A DNA stretch of 39,713 bases from Clostridia bacterium (GCA_017436135.1 JAFSDQ010000011.1:1-39713), one strand, 5' to 3'. Positions 8,653 through 18,009 are shown, counted from the stretch's first letter. Translations and numbers: made by a program. The notes: generated by a model from the sequence alone, not told the origin.

Positions 8653-11646
8653 TTATCGAACGATTACCATTTCCTGAACCTGGTCTTCGTAAATTCGGAG
8701 GAACAAGCGTGCTTCGTTGCCTTCCTCGTAAACCTCGATATCTGCGGCAGAAACAACCTGAATGTTGTTGTTTGTGCGTTGTGAATCGTAGAGGTAAACA
8801 GTTGCATCACCTGTTGCGAAGTTTCTTGTTGCATCATTGATGCTGACGTTTATGCTTCCGCTGAATTTCTTTGTTACCTTACCATATACACAAGTAAGGT
8901 CGTTTGTTATTTCGTTTATAAATTCTGTTGTCTTTGCGGAGCTGTCAAAGAGAAGTGTAAATCCGTCAATTTCATTGTTGGAATTCAAACGGTATTGAAT
9001 TATATCGCCCTGTACAAGAGGTGTTGTTTCGCTTTCACCCTTTGCTTTGCGCAATACTGTCTTGTCTGCTGCAAGAATACCAATCTTCTCTCCGTTTTGC
9101 CATCCGTAGAGTCGGTCTGTGTCCTCATATTCCTCGTTTTGGGTTTCGGAAATATAGTCAACTACCAAAATCGGGGATTCAGGAGAGGAGGTGCCGGTGG
9201 AGCTTGTAATTATTACAACATTTGCTACATAATTTTCCTGTAAATCGTATATGAGAGCATCATAGCTTGTTTCGTTTGAAAGTGTTGCCCTTGTTCTTAT
9301 CGAATACTTTGTTGTATCTGTGCCTGCATCTGCAGGAATGTCGAATATAATTGTTGAATCAGCTATACCTACATTGCCAAGCTTTCCGGAGGCACTCTTG
9401 TAAACCATATCGTTTTTGCTGATGTTAAGAGTAAAGTCACCCTTAACAGGAGCTCCTGTTGCTGTGCCGTTTGTTGCGGTTTCAATAGCGATTATATTAC
9501 TGTTACTGTTGGTTTCATACATTATAAGCTGCGGAGTAACAGTGCTTCCGCCCTTTAATGCAGTTACAACATCTGCAGCGGCAGAACCGTAAGTGTCGTT
9601 GAAACGGATTTTTTCCGTACTTGTCAGTACAGTTGTTTCGCCTGTTGCTGTAAAGAGCTTGAATTGAGCTGTTGTTTCAAAACCGGTACTCATGGCTGCA
9701 TCTATGAGATAACCATACTTTTTGCTTGAGTTTATTTCAGAGTCAACAGTTGCGTTTTCATCTACTGCAGCAATGTTACCCTCGATATCCAGATAGAAGG
9801 TACCCTTATCTCGAAGAGCAATATCCCCGGGATAGCTTGCGGCTTTTTTATAAAGCTCGGTGCTGCTTCCGATACGATAGCCTTCCTCGTTTATTTCAGT
9901 AACAACACCGTTTACTGATGCATCAGAAACATATCCCTTTACAAGAAGCTTGTCGTCGCTTATGGTGTAGGAAATAACATTCCATTCTTTTAAGTCGCCT
10001 ACAGATATCTCTTGGTCATCCTTGATAAGAGTGTACATAGCTTCGGTATTATCCTTGTCAAATACAAGAGAGCCGTTTAGATATTTGTCGGTTACACGGC
10101 CTGTAATGGTGGATACTGTGTCTACCACAATATTTGTAAAGTGGTTAACAAATACTATTTCGTAAATTCCGTTGGTGTCTGCATCCAGAAGAATTACATT
10201 ACCCGAGGCAGGCTTGAGAGCATCTGTAGCAACAGTTGCTTTGTATTTGCCGTTATAAATATAGGTTGCGTCAGCGGCAATTTGAGCTGTTTTTGTGTTT
10301 CTGTCTGATTCACTTGCCCAATATTCAAAGTTGACAACCTTGTCAGCATCCCCTGTTACAGAAACGATGTCGTTTGCAACAACGGTTATTGCTCTGTTTT
10401 TGTTGGCTTGCTCTCTTACATTGATAAGAGTTTTTGCATCGGTTGTTCTGTCCACTCTTGCGTAGTAAAGAACGTTATAGCCAAGATACTGCTTTGCGTT
10501 TGTGTCGCCTAAATAGAAGATTTTATCCCCAATCTGAATTCTGTCTTCGGCTGTTGTGCTTCCTCCCCCAAGAGCAGTTTCACCTGTTCCTGTTATCTGT
10601 CCATAGCCCTTTTCTACATTGAGCTTGTCGTAGAGAAGAGTTTTATCAACAACCTCAAAGGATGCCTGGGAGCCAAATCCAACCTGTTCCATAAGATTAA
10701 CTGTGAGAGAGTTAAATATAAGCTGTGCTATATCACCTCTTGTTGCAGCTGCAGCGGTAGAACCGTCAATCCCCCGGAGAAGCTGATTAGAGGAGGCGAT
10801 ATAAAGATAACCGGCAGGATAACCGCCCTTGTCCTCTGCGGCAGGCTCATAACCCATTGCACGAACTATTATGGCAATTGCTTCCTGAAGAAGCACAGGG
10901 TCGTCAGGACGGAAGGTTCCTGTATCGTCACCCTTTACCATACCCTGTTGGTCTGCTATATTTATTGCACCTGTTGCCCAATGGTTAGCAGGAACGTCAG
11001 GGAAACGGGTAGAGCCGTTTGCGCTTACTGCAATATCCTCAAGACCCACAGAGTAAACAGCAACCTTTGCCATTTCGCTTCTGATTATAGGGTCCCCGGG
11101 GCGGAAAGCTCCGTTTTCTGCGTCGCCCACCATTATACCTAAAGCACCTAAAAGTTCTGCGGCTTCTTCGTATTTTGTCCCTGCAATATCAGGGGCAAGG
11201 CTGATTCTCATTGTACTGTATCTTGATGCGGCAGGCTCTTCTGATACGGGGCCTGCAGCCATTCCGTTATATTTGGAACTGTTTTCTTCAATTGTAGTAG
11301 TAATGTTTTTTGTGGTGTTTTCTGTATTGCCTATGGTTGTGCTGTCCATAGAGGCAAGATTTATTCCGTTTGTGTCAGGACTATGCATAGTAATACCAAG
11401 AGCCCGTCCTTGTTCTTCAGTGCCGATTACATCAGAATTCAGCACTCTTCCTTGTTGCCCCGAACTTGCGGCATCCGTCATAATGTTTTCTTCCGATATG
11501 CTGTCCGAAAGACTTTCAGGTCCGTAATACTCACCTGATACGGTTGCGGCTTCTTCGGGGAGGTCATAGCCTGTTGCTGATATTGCCACAGGAACGGATA
11601 CCAAAAGGCAAACTGTCAGAAACAGAGAAATAGTTTTCTTTAACAT
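8653..11646 (-). CDS. large secreted protein with three SLH domains
   Basis: The 997-residue product has an N-terminal signal peptide (residues 1-24). A Ser/Thr/Asn-rich, low-complexity segment of about 125 residues follows. Three S-layer homology domains come next, at about 153-201, 214-267 and 275-314; the second is the clearest (FPDVPANHWATGAI then FRPDDPV). SLH triads bind pyruvylated secondary cell-wall polymers and anchor proteins to the wall. The remaining 680 residues are rich in short beta-strand-like, Thr/Asp/Asn-rich stretches without a catalytic motif I recognise, as in S-layer structural proteins. RBS TAGGAGG precedes ATG 11646. It is divergent from a second SLH protein gene. The linker between the signal peptide and the SLH domains is unusually long. 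It could be a structural S-layer or surface-array subunit. Confidence 0.85.
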   Translation of the reverse strand: MLKKTISLFLTVCLLVSVPVAISATGYDLPEEAATVSGEYYGPESLSDSISEENIMTDAASSGQQGRVLNSDVIGTEEQGRALGITMHSPDTNGINLASMDSTTIGNTENTTKNITTTIEENSSKYNGMAAGPVSEEPAASRYSTMRISLAPDIAGTKYEEAAELLGALGIMVGDAENGAFRPGDPIIRSEMAKVAVYSVGLEDIAVSANGSTRFPDVPANHWATGAINIADQQGMVKGDDTGTFRPDDPVLLQEAIAIIVRAMGYEPAAEDKGGYPAGYLYIASSNQLLRGIDGSTAAAATRGDIAQLIFNSLTVNLMEQVGFGSQASFEVVDKTLLYDKLNVEKGYGQITGTGETALGGGSTTAEDRIQIGDKIFYLGDTNAKQYLGYNVLYYARVDRTTDAKTLINVREQANKNRAITVVANDIVSVTGDADKVVNFEYWASESDRNTKTAQIAADATYIYNGKYKATVATDALKPASGNVILLDADTNGIYEIVFVNHFTNIVVDTVSTITGRVTDKYLNGSLVFDKDNTEAMYTLIKDDQEISVGDLKEWNVISYTISDDKLLVKGYVSDASVNGVVTEINEEGYRIGSSTELYKKAASYPGDIALRDKGTFYLDIEGNIAAVDENATVDSEINSSKKYGYLIDAAMSTGFETTAQFKLFTATGETTVLTSTEKIRFNDTYGSAAADVVTALKGGSTVTPQLIMYETNSNSNIIAIETATNGTATGAPVKGDFTLNISKNDMVYKSASGKLGNVGIADSTIIFDIPADAGTDTTKYSIRTRATLSNETSYDALIYDLQENYVANVVIITSSTGTSSPESPILVVDYISETQNEEYEDTDRLYGWQNGEKIGILAADKTVLRKAKGESETTPLVQGDIIQYRLNSNNEIDGFTLLFDSSAKTTEFINEITNDLTCVYGKVTKKFSGSINVSINDATRNFATGDATVYLYDSQRTNNNIQVVSAADIEVYEEGNEARLFLRIYEDQVQEMVIVR

Positions 11647-11822
11647 ATTATTTCCTCCTAATAAATAGTATTTAGTTTTTCAAGAATTGATTTTTTTGCT
11701 ATTTACGCTGTTATTTTGTGCGACCAATGAAAAAAATACACAGGTAACATTATGGTATGTATGGCAAAAACAGTATATCTGTAAAAAAATATAAAAATTT
11801 TATTAAAATTTTAATTTTTTAG

Positions 11823-11851
11823 TTGAATTATTAAAGCATATATGGTATATT
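11823..11851 (+). promoter_or_regulatory. probable sigma-A promoter of the second SLH gene
   Basis: TTGAAT (11823-11828) and TATATT (11846-11851) are separated by 17 bp. The intergenic region 11647-11966 between the two divergent SLH genes is otherwise very AT-rich, with AAAATTTT-type palindromes around 11792-11815. I could not identify a convincing promoter for the minus-strand gene. Confidence 0.6.
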
Positions 11852-11885
11852 ATAAATTGTATAGGTGGAATATTATGTGGTTTTG

Positions 11886-11907
11886 TGCAAAAAACAGGAT
11901 TTTTGCA
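11886..11907 (+). promoter_or_regulatory. 5'-leader hairpin of SLH mRNA
   Basis: TGCAAAAA (11886-11893) and TTTTTGCA (11900-11907) form a perfect 8-bp stem with a 6-nt loop in the roughly 105-nt leader. Leader hairpins of this kind can stabilise abundant surface-protein mRNAs; this role is inferred. Confidence 0.5.
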
Positions 11908-11966
11908 TTTCGGACAGGCTTGTTTGGAAACCATTGTATTAAAATAATTTTCAGGAGGAAAATGAA

Positions 11967-13784
11967 ATGAAAAAAACAAGAATTTTATCAGTAGTTTTGA
12001 GTGTAGCTTTGATTTTGACAAGCTTCTCCATGACAGCATTTGCACTCAACTTTGATGATGTGGAAAATGACCCCACCGTTTCCTGGGCAAAGGAATCTAT
12101 TACAAAGATGACAGATGCAGGATACATAAAGGGTTATGAAGACGGCACATTCCGTCCTTATAAGGAAATTACAAGAATTGAATGTTTAATTCTTATGTCA
12201 AGAATGCTCGGTTATGAAAAAATCAAAAACACAGAAACTGCAGAGAATGCAACAGCTGTCTATGGTGATATTGTTTCTAAATACAATAAAACTTATGTTG
12301 GCGAACTTTGCTATCTCCTTTACCTGGGTGTTTTAAAGGAAGGAGATTTGGCAGATTACTCATCAGCTGTAAATGCAAACACACCTCTTTTCAGATACCA
12401 GGCTGCAGCTCTTATGTCAAAGCTGATGGTTGCTGATGCAGAGGCAAAGAGCTATAATGTTTCAAATGCTACCTATGCAGACAATTCAAGCATTCCTGCA
12501 AGCTACAGAGGATATGTTGAGTTTGTTACTGCAGAGAAAATTATGAATGGTATGGATGCTGATGAAAACGGCAATCCTATGTTCTCTCCTTTATCTTCTC
12601 TTACAAGAGCCCAGATGGCAACCTTGCTTGCAAGAATGATGGGCGTAATTGATTACGAAGTAAAAGAAGGCGTTGTTGAGGATGCTTATGACAGTACAGT
12701 TGTTGTAGACGGAAAGAATTATAAGCTCAATGACAGCGGAAAAGCATATATTAACGGCACAGAGTCTGCAGTTGCCGATATCAACGTTGGGGACAGCGTG
12801 AAGATAACAATTGTATGCGGAGATGCATTGATTATTGAAGCAAAAGAGGCAGAGGTTCTTGCAACAGTTTATGGTGTTGTTTTGAGAAAGAGCGAAAACT
12901 CTTCAGGTAAGAAAATTACCATTGCAGACTACGAAGATGAGAGCATAAGCGAAACATATACACTTTTGTCTGATTGCAAAATCAAGGTAGATGGTACAAC
13001 GGCTATGTTTGGGGATATTATGGCTGACGATTTTGTTAAGCTTGAGCTTGTAGGCTCCAAGGTAAAAGAGATTTCTACCGCAGATACAAGAATGGATATA
13101 ACAGGTATCCTTGATTCAGTTGAGCATGATGCAGAGAACCATGTTTATCTTAATGTTGCAGACAAAAACGGAGAAAATGTTCAGACATATACAGCATCTA
13201 TTAAGGGTGTAAAGATTGCAAGAGATGGAGAGAATGCAGAATTCCGCGATTTGTCCGCAGGGGACACAGTCGAGCTTCGACTGGTATACGGCAAGGTTTC
13301 TATAGTTACTGCAACAAGTAAAAGCGAAACCTTATCAGGACTTCTTACAGAAATTATAATCTCCAATTCACCCTCGCTTACAATCTCTGTTGACGGAGTT
13401 CCCAAGAATTACAAGCTTCGCTCTGATGCAAAGATTATGATTGCAGGGGTAGAAAAAGAAATTTATGACCTGCGCCCCAATATTACTGTTACAGCAAAGC
13501 TTGACAGCAGCGAAATCAAGTCTGTATCTGCAGCAACAATTACCACTAATGAAAAAGGCGAAATGGTTGGTACTGTTGTAGGAAAGAATACAAGCTACAG
13601 CGTAATTACAATTGAGGATGAAAATGGCAATACTCAGAGCGTATACTACAACGCAAAGACCACATTCTTAAACAGTAACGGACAGGCGGCAACGGCAAAA
13701 GCAATAGAAAAGGGAGCAACTATTTCTGTTACAGGTGCGGATAAAAACGGCGTATTTGAAGCAACAATTATTATAATTAAATAA
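11967..13784 (+). CDS. secreted protein with three SLH domains
   Basis: The 605-residue product has a signal peptide (MKKTRILSVVLSVALILTS.., cleavage near AFA, residues 24-26). It carries three SLH domains at about 29-82, 98-155 and 168-226; the first has DVENDPTVSWAKESI and GTFRPYKEITR. The C-terminal 370 residues form repeated beta-rich modules with phrases such as VDGKNYKL, YTLLSDCKIKVDG, and NYKLRSDAKIMIAG. These resemble each other and suggest at least three or four diverged internal repeats. AGGAGG at 11953-11958 supports ATG 11967. A strong terminator follows. The domain order (SLH immediately after the signal peptide) differs from the divergent partner. Function is probably wall-anchored surface layer or scaffold; no enzymatic motif is seen. 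Confidence 0.87.
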   Translation: MKKTRILSVVLSVALILTSFSMTAFALNFDDVENDPTVSWAKESITKMTDAGYIKGYEDGTFRPYKEITRIECLILMSRMLGYEKIKNTETAENATAVYGDIVSKYNKTYVGELCYLLYLGVLKEGDLADYSSAVNANTPLFRYQAAALMSKLMVADAEAKSYNVSNATYADNSSIPASYRGYVEFVTAEKIMNGMDADENGNPMFSPLSSLTRAQMATLLARMMGVIDYEVKEGVVEDAYDSTVVVDGKNYKLNDSGKAYINGTESAVADINVGDSVKITIVCGDALIIEAKEAEVLATVYGVVLRKSENSSGKKITIADYEDESISETYTLLSDCKIKVDGTTAMFGDIMADDFVKLELVGSKVKEISTADTRMDITGILDSVEHDAENHVYLNVADKNGENVQTYTASIKGVKIARDGENAEFRDLSAGDTVELRLVYGKVSIVTATSKSETLSGLLTEIIISNSPSLTISVDGVPKNYKLRSDAKIMIAGVEKEIYDLRPNITVTAKLDSSEIKSVSAATITTNEKGEMVGTVVGKNTSYSVITIEDENGNTQSVYYNAKTTFLNSNGQAATAKAIEKGATISVTGADKNGVFEATIIIIK

Positions 13785-13794
13785 TAAAGACCAT

Positions 13795-13830
13795 AAACTC
13801 CGACAGGGGATATGCCTGTCGGAGTTTTTT
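13795..13830 (+). terminator. intrinsic terminator after the SLH gene
   Basis: A 13-bp stem, 13795-13807 with 13815-13827, with a 7-nt loop is followed by a T-run. Confidence 0.92.
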
Positions 13831-13878
13831 ATAGAGTAAAAACACGAATAAAATTTCTGAAACAAGGGAGCTAATATA

Positions 13879-14841
13879 ATGAAGGAGCAGGAACCAATTA
13901 AAATGGAAAAGTTGTTTGCCGATAATGGCAAAGAAATGGAATATATGCTTTTTGCTGCGGACAAAATCGGGTTGCCCGCAGAGGTTCCGGAGGCAATAAA
14001 GGATATTTTTTCGAAAATTACCGAGAAAGGTGCTTCTGAAGAATTTTTCTCACTTGCGTACATATATGCATCTGCCGACGAAATAAACTGTTTAGAAGCG
14101 AAAGACCGTCTTGACAGTCTTGCCCAGCGCATTGGAGCTTCGGAGTTTGGCTTATATATGGTTTTTGTTATATACTGCACAGGATATATGCAGGAAAAAT
14201 ATAAAAGCAACAACATTGATGAATCCATCTTTTGGGATACAATGGATGATATAAGATGCAAGGTCCTGGAATGTATAAACTGTAACAAAATCGTGGGGAT
14301 TGAGCCTTTTACCTGGTATGACGGATTTTTTAAGCTCAACAGATTTCCCCTTGGAAGATTTCAATATGAGCCTTTGCCTTTTCCTGTTGACTTTACTACA
14401 AAAAGCGGGATAAATATAAGCGAGGGAACAAAGTGCTTTAATATGCACATTCCGTCGTCAGGAATTTCCCTTACAGATGACGTGCGTTTCGACTCATACA
14501 GAAAAGCCTATGAGTTTTACAAGAAAAGGGGCGAATTTGAAGGGGAAAACATAATTTTCAGATGTGCATCATGGCTTTTGTATCCAAAGCACGCTGAATT
14601 TTTGCCAAAGGAATCAAACCTGGTACGCTTTCTTAACGATTTTGATATGATTGCGGTAGGGGAAGCAAACGAATTTTCCTACGCATATCGCATATTTGGT
14701 GATGTTAGAGGCAAGTCTGTTGAAGAATACAGCGAAAAAACATCTATGCAACGGGCATATAAAAAGTGGATTTTAGACGGGAACAAGCCCGGCTCCGGAC
14801 AAGGAGTAATTGTTTTTGACGGACAAAAAATTATATCTTGA
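13879..14841 (+). CDS. acyltransferase domain-containing protein (two-domain, GNAT_C-like)
   Basis: The 320-residue soluble product has no signal peptide. The N-terminal half (to about residue 125) is helical, and the C-terminal half contains FKLNRFPLGRFQYEP, FNMHIPSSG and a long C-terminal stretch ending in NKPGSGQGVIVFDG. This layout matches the clostridial family annotated as acyltransferase, with an N-terminal NAT_N-like and a C-terminal GNAT_C-like domain. The acyl donor and substrate are unknown. ATG 13879 follows AGGGAG at 13865-13870. It is a single-gene unit between two terminators. No partner enzyme is adjacent that would reveal its role. Confidence 0.7.
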   Translation: MKEQEPIKMEKLFADNGKEMEYMLFAADKIGLPAEVPEAIKDIFSKITEKGASEEFFSLAYIYASADEINCLEAKDRLDSLAQRIGASEFGLYMVFVIYCTGYMQEKYKSNNIDESIFWDTMDDIRCKVLECINCNKIVGIEPFTWYDGFFKLNRFPLGRFQYEPLPFPVDFTTKSGINISEGTKCFNMHIPSSGISLTDDVRFDSYRKAYEFYKKRGEFEGENIIFRCASWLLYPKHAEFLPKESNLVRFLNDFDMIAVGEANEFSYAYRIFGDVRGKSVEEYSEKTSMQRAYKKWILDGNKPGSGQGVIVFDGQKIIS

Positions 14842-14895
14842 GTATTTGCCAAAAGGGTATAAAGAAACGCTTTTAACTGAATAGTTTATCATAAA

Positions 14896-14924
14896 AACTG
14901 TGACTTTCAAGGTCGCAGTTTTTG
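14896..14924 (+). terminator. intrinsic terminator after the acyltransferase gene
   Basis: AACTGTGAC (14896-14904) pairs with GTCGCAGTT (14912-14920), with one wobble pair, and a T-run follows. Confidence 0.85.
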
Positions 14925-15028
14925 TATTTTGCAAAAATAAAAATAAAGTTTTAAGGGAAAAGTTTTTCTGGGTGATACAGCTTTTTTCTGTCAGGATAAA
15001 TTTCGTGAAATATTTATGTATTTCAGAC

Positions 15029-15057
15029 TTGATAAATTTGGAACATTGAGATATAAT
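15029..15057 (+). promoter_or_regulatory. sigma-A promoter of the ychF-cmk-plsC-ispH region
   Basis: TTGATA (15029-15034) and a perfect TATAAT (15052-15057) are separated by 17 bp. Between the upstream terminator and this promoter (14925-15028) I see only AT-rich sequence. Confidence 0.85.
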
Positions 15058-15064
15058 TGATATA

Positions 15065-15200
15065 TACAGGATTTTGTTTCGCAAATATGGTGTAAAAAAC
15101 TGTCCGGGGCACACAGTCCCCAAGGGTTGTATCCTTAATCAAAAACGAGAGACAAGGATTTAGAAACCGTCCGAAAGCATTGATAATAAAGGAGAAATGA
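15065..15200 (+). promoter_or_regulatory. long ychF leader with mutually exclusive helices
   Basis: From the expected start point to ATG 15207 the leader is about 140 nt. ACTGT (15099-15103) can pair with ACAGT (15113-15117), while GGGG (15106-15109) can pair with CCCC (15118-15121); the two helices interleave as in an H-type pseudoknot. Downstream, AAGG (15122-15125) pairs with CCTT (15133-15136), but ATCCTT (15131-15136) can instead pair with AAGGAT (15154-15159). This looks like a switchable leader. I do not recognise a known class. Confidence 0.4.
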
Positions 15201-15206
15201 TAAATT

Positions 15207-16304
15207 ATGAAACTTGGTATAGTTGGTCTTCCCAATGTGGGAAAAAGTACATTGTTTAATGCAATAACCCAGGCGGGGGCAGAATCTGCAAACTACCCCT
15301 TTTGTACCATTGAACCAAATGTGGGTACGGTAATTGTTCCTGACAGCCGTATTGACAAGCTTGTGGAGATGTATCAGCCTGACAAAACTACCTATGCGGT
15401 TATCGAATTTGTTGATATTGCAGGGCTTGTAAAGGGTGCCAGCCGAGGGGAGGGTCTTGGAAACAAATTCTTGTCCAATATCCGTGAGGTTGATGCAGTT
15501 GTTCATGTTGTCCGTGCTTTTGAGGATACAAACATTGTCCATGTTGAGGGTTCTGTTGACCCTGTTCGTGATATTGAAACAATTAACTTTGAGCTTATTT
15601 TCTCGGATATAGAAATTCTTGACAGAAAAATTGATAAAACAAGAAAATCCTTAAAGGGCGGAGATAAGAGCTTTCAGGTACAGCTTGATTTCTTTGAAAG
15701 ACTTCATCAGCATTTAGAGAGCGGTAAGTGCGCAAGAGCAATGGAAATGACTGAGGACGAGCTTGAGTATCTAAATGATGTATCCCTTCTTACAATGAAG
15801 CCTGTAATATATGCGGCAAATGTTGCAGAGGAGGACTATGCAAAGCCCGAGGAAGAGAATGATTTTGTATGCAAAATCAAGGAGTTTGCAAAGACGGAAA
15901 ATTCCGAGGTAATGGTTATTTCAGCCAGAATTGAAGAGGAGATTGCCGCTCTTGAAAAAGAGGAAAAGGAAATGTTTTTAGAGGAGCTTGGGGCAAGCGA
16001 GTCGGGTCTTGATAAGCTTATTCGTGCAAGCTATAAGCTTCTGGGACTTATAAGCTACCTGACTGCAGGCAAGCCCGAGGTCAGAGCATGGACAATAAAA
16101 GAGGGAACAAAAGCGCCTCAGGCAGCAGGAAAAATTCATACGGATTTTGAAAGAGGCTTTATCAGAGCGGAGGTTGTTGCATATAATGACCTTATGGAGT
16201 GTGGTTCAATGGTTGCGGCAAAGGAAAAAGGTCTTGTTCGTTCAGAGGGTAAGGAATATGTTGTGGCTGACGGTGATATAATATTGTTCAGGTTTAATGT
16301 ATAA
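15207..16304 (+). CDS. ychF: redox-regulated ATPase YchF (Obg-like)
   Basis: YchF/OLA1 is a universally conserved Obg-family P-loop protein that prefers ATP to GTP and associates with ribosomes. The 365-residue product has G1 GLPNVGKST (residues 7-15), G3 [17 protein letters not shown], and an atypical G4 region that accounts for ATP use. A coiled-coil arm follows, and the C-terminal TGS-like domain contains [40 protein letters not shown] at 15190-15196 sets ATG 15207. It is the first gene after a strong promoter and a long structured leader, and a zinc-ribbon gene follows after 26 bp. Confidence 0.97.
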   Translation: MKLGIVGLPNVGKSTLFNAITQAGAESANYPFCTIEPNVGTVIVPDSRIDKLVEMYQPDKTTYAVIEFVDIAGLVKGASRGEGLGNKFLSNIREVDAVVHVVRAFEDTNIVHVEGSVDPVRDIETINFELIFSDIEILDRKIDKTRKSLKGGDKSFQVQLDFFERLHQHLESGKCARAMEMTEDELEYLNDVSLLTMKPVIYAANVAEEDYAKPEEENDFVCKIKEFAKTENSEVMVISARIEEEIAALEKEEKEMFLEELGASESGLDKLIRASYKLLGLISYLTAGKPEVRAWTIKEGTKAPQAAGKIHTDFERGFIRAEVVAYNDLMECGSMVAAKEKGLVRSEGKEYVVADGDIILFRFNV

Positions 16305-16330
16305 AATATAAAAAATCAGGAGGTTTTGAA

Positions 16331-16711
16331 ATGGATTTTTTAGAGAATGTTAAAAGTGTGGTATCTGACGGTGCGAGAGCTGTTGCAAAAAAATCAGGGG
16401 AGCTTGTAGAGGCGTCTAAAATTCAGTATGCGATTTTTGACCTTAACAACGATGTAAAAAAGCTTTATTCAGAAATAGGCAAGCTTACCTATCAGGCAAC
16501 TATACTTGACGAGGATTGCGCTGAAGAAATTAAAATGAAATGTGAAATTGTTGAAGCAAAGCTTGCAAAAATCAGAAATCTTAAAAACAAAGAAACAGGG
16601 GCTTCCTTTAAGTGCCCCGTATGCAACAGACCTACAAGCGGAGATAATGCTTATTGCCCGTCTTGCGGTGCAAATATGTCTGTAGACGCAGAGGTAGATA
16701 TAGAGAAATAA
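16331..16711 (+). CDS. zinc-ribbon domain protein, unknown function
   Basis: The 126-residue acidic soluble protein has an N-terminal amphipathic helical half (about residues 1-85, coiled-coil-like) and a C-terminal zinc ribbon with C95-x2-C98 and C109-x2-C112 (CPVC...CPSCG). This architecture is common in small Clostridia proteins of unknown function. The AGGAGG site at 16319-16324 and the tight position between ychF and cmk (14 bp before cmk) place it in the same transcript. It may mediate protein or nucleic-acid contacts; no enzymatic residue is apparent. Confidence 0.8.
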   Translation: MDFLENVKSVVSDGARAVAKKSGELVEASKIQYAIFDLNNDVKKLYSEIGKLTYQATILDEDCAEEIKMKCEIVEAKLAKIRNLKNKETGASFKCPVCNRPTSGDNAYCPSCGANMSVDAEVDIEK

Positions 16712-16725
16712 AAGGAGTAAAACCA

Positions 16726-17394
16726 ATGAAAATAGCAATAGACGGACCTGCAGGCGCAGGAAAGAGTACCATTTCAAAGGCGGCGGCAAAACGCCTTGGC
16801 TTTGTATATATTGACACAGGTGCAATGTACAGAGGAATCGGTCTTGCGGCTGTACGTCGCGGAATTGACACCAAAGATGTAAAGGGTGTAATTTCGATAC
16901 TTGATCAGGTGGAGATTACCATAAAGCATAACGAAGAGGGACAGCAGATTTTCCTCAACGGAGAAAATGTATCCACAGAAATTCGACTGCCCGAAATCTC
17001 GGTTGCAGCGTCAAATGTAGCGGTAATTCCAGAGGTAAGACTGAAGCTTGTGGAGCTTCAGCGTGCTCTTGCGGAAAAGGAAGATGTAATAATGGACGGA
17101 AGAGATATTGGTACTTATGTTCTTCCTGATGCGGAGGTAAAGATTTTTCTCTCTGCCTCTGTGGAAGAGCGTGCCAAAAGACGATTGGCAGAGCTTATTG
17201 AAAAGGGTGTTGAAACCGACCTTGAGGCTGTAAGAACCGATATGGAGTACAGGGACAAAAATGACTCGGGCAGAGAGTTTGCCCCTCTTAAGCCCGCGGA
17301 GGACAGTATTCCTCTTGATAACACAAATATTACCATTGAAGAGGCGGTAGAATTTGTTTGTAACCTTGCAAACCGCCAAAGGGGCGTGAAGTAA
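16726..17394 (+). CDS. cmk: cytidylate kinase
   Basis: Cmk phosphorylates CMP and dCMP to the diphosphates. The 222-residue product opens with the P-loop GPAGAGKS (residues 7-14) followed by DTGAMYR, the nucleotide-specificity motif. MDGRDIGTYVLPDA and the lid RAKRR..E motifs are also present. ATG 16726 follows AAAGGAG at 16711-16717, which overlaps the preceding stop region. The stop codon TAA abuts the GTG start of plsC. The cmk-plsC-ispH order is a classic clostridial arrangement. Confidence 0.97.
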   Translation: MKIAIDGPAGAGKSTISKAAAKRLGFVYIDTGAMYRGIGLAAVRRGIDTKDVKGVISILDQVEITIKHNEEGQQIFLNGENVSTEIRLPEISVAASNVAVIPEVRLKLVELQRALAEKEDVIMDGRDIGTYVLPDAEVKIFLSASVEERAKRRLAELIEKGVETDLEAVRTDMEYRDKNDSGREFAPLKPAEDSIPLDNTNITIEEAVEFVCNLANRQRGVK

Positions 17395-18009
17395 GTGAGC
17401 TTTTATAAGATTGCAAGAGTGGTTGTGAAAGGTCTTTTTCATATTGCTTTTCGCATAAAGGCAGAGGGCAGAGAAAATATACCCAAAGGTGAAAATTTTG
17501 TGGTTTGTGCCAATCACAAAAGCGTTCTTGATCCAATATTGCTTGGTATAATGCTTCCTTTTGATTTTCGCTTTATGGCAAAAGAGGAGCTGTTTAAGAA
17601 TAAACTTTTTGGGGGTATACTGTCTGCTGTCGGTGCCTTTCCCGTAAAGAGAAATACGGGAGATATCGGTGCTTTAAAAATTTCTATAAAAACCCTTGAA
17701 GAGGGGAAGAGCCTTGCTGTTTTTCCTGAAGGGACACGTTCTCCCGAAGGCTACATGAACAAAGGAAAAGCAGGGGCTGCATTGATTGCCACCAAGACAA
17801 AGGTAAATATTCTTCCTGTTGGAATAGAGGGAAAATACAAGGCCTTTGGAAAGCTTACTGTTAAAATTGGTACACCGATTCAGCTATCTGAATATTTCGG
17901 GCAGAAAAACAGCTCCGAGGTGCTTCAGGATATTACTGACAACAGGCTGATGGTGGCTATTTCAGAACTGTCGGGGGTGCCTACATATGAGAGCAGAGAT
18001 AGCAAGTAA
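17395..18009 (+). CDS. plsC: 1-acyl-sn-glycerol-3-phosphate acyltransferase
   Basis: PlsC acylates lysophosphatidic acid to phosphatidic acid at the membrane. The 204-residue product has the HX4D motif as NHKSVLD (H41, D46) and the substrate-binding FPEGTRSPEG (E112-R115), plus a later VNILPVGIEG strand. It starts with GTG 17395 directly after the cmk stop, with AAAGGGG at about 17378-17384 as ribosome binding site. Its 3' end overlaps the start of ispH by 23 bp, indicating translational coupling. Confidence 0.94.
   Translation: MSFYKIARVVVKGLFHIAFRIKAEGRENIPKGENFVVCANHKSVLDPILLGIMLPFDFRFMAKEELFKNKLFGGILSAVGAFPVKRNTGDIGALKISIKTLEEGKSLAVFPEGTRSPEGYMNKGKAGAALIATKTKVNILPVGIEGKYKAFGKLTVKIGTPIQLSEYFGQKNSSEVLQDITDNRLMVAISELSGVPTYESRDSK

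Noticed and set aside
15099..15121. preQ1-type riboswitch from the pseudoknot-like pairing
   Set aside because: The size is similar, but the conserved A-rich tail and loop bases of preQ1 aptamers are missing and ychF has no link to queuosine.
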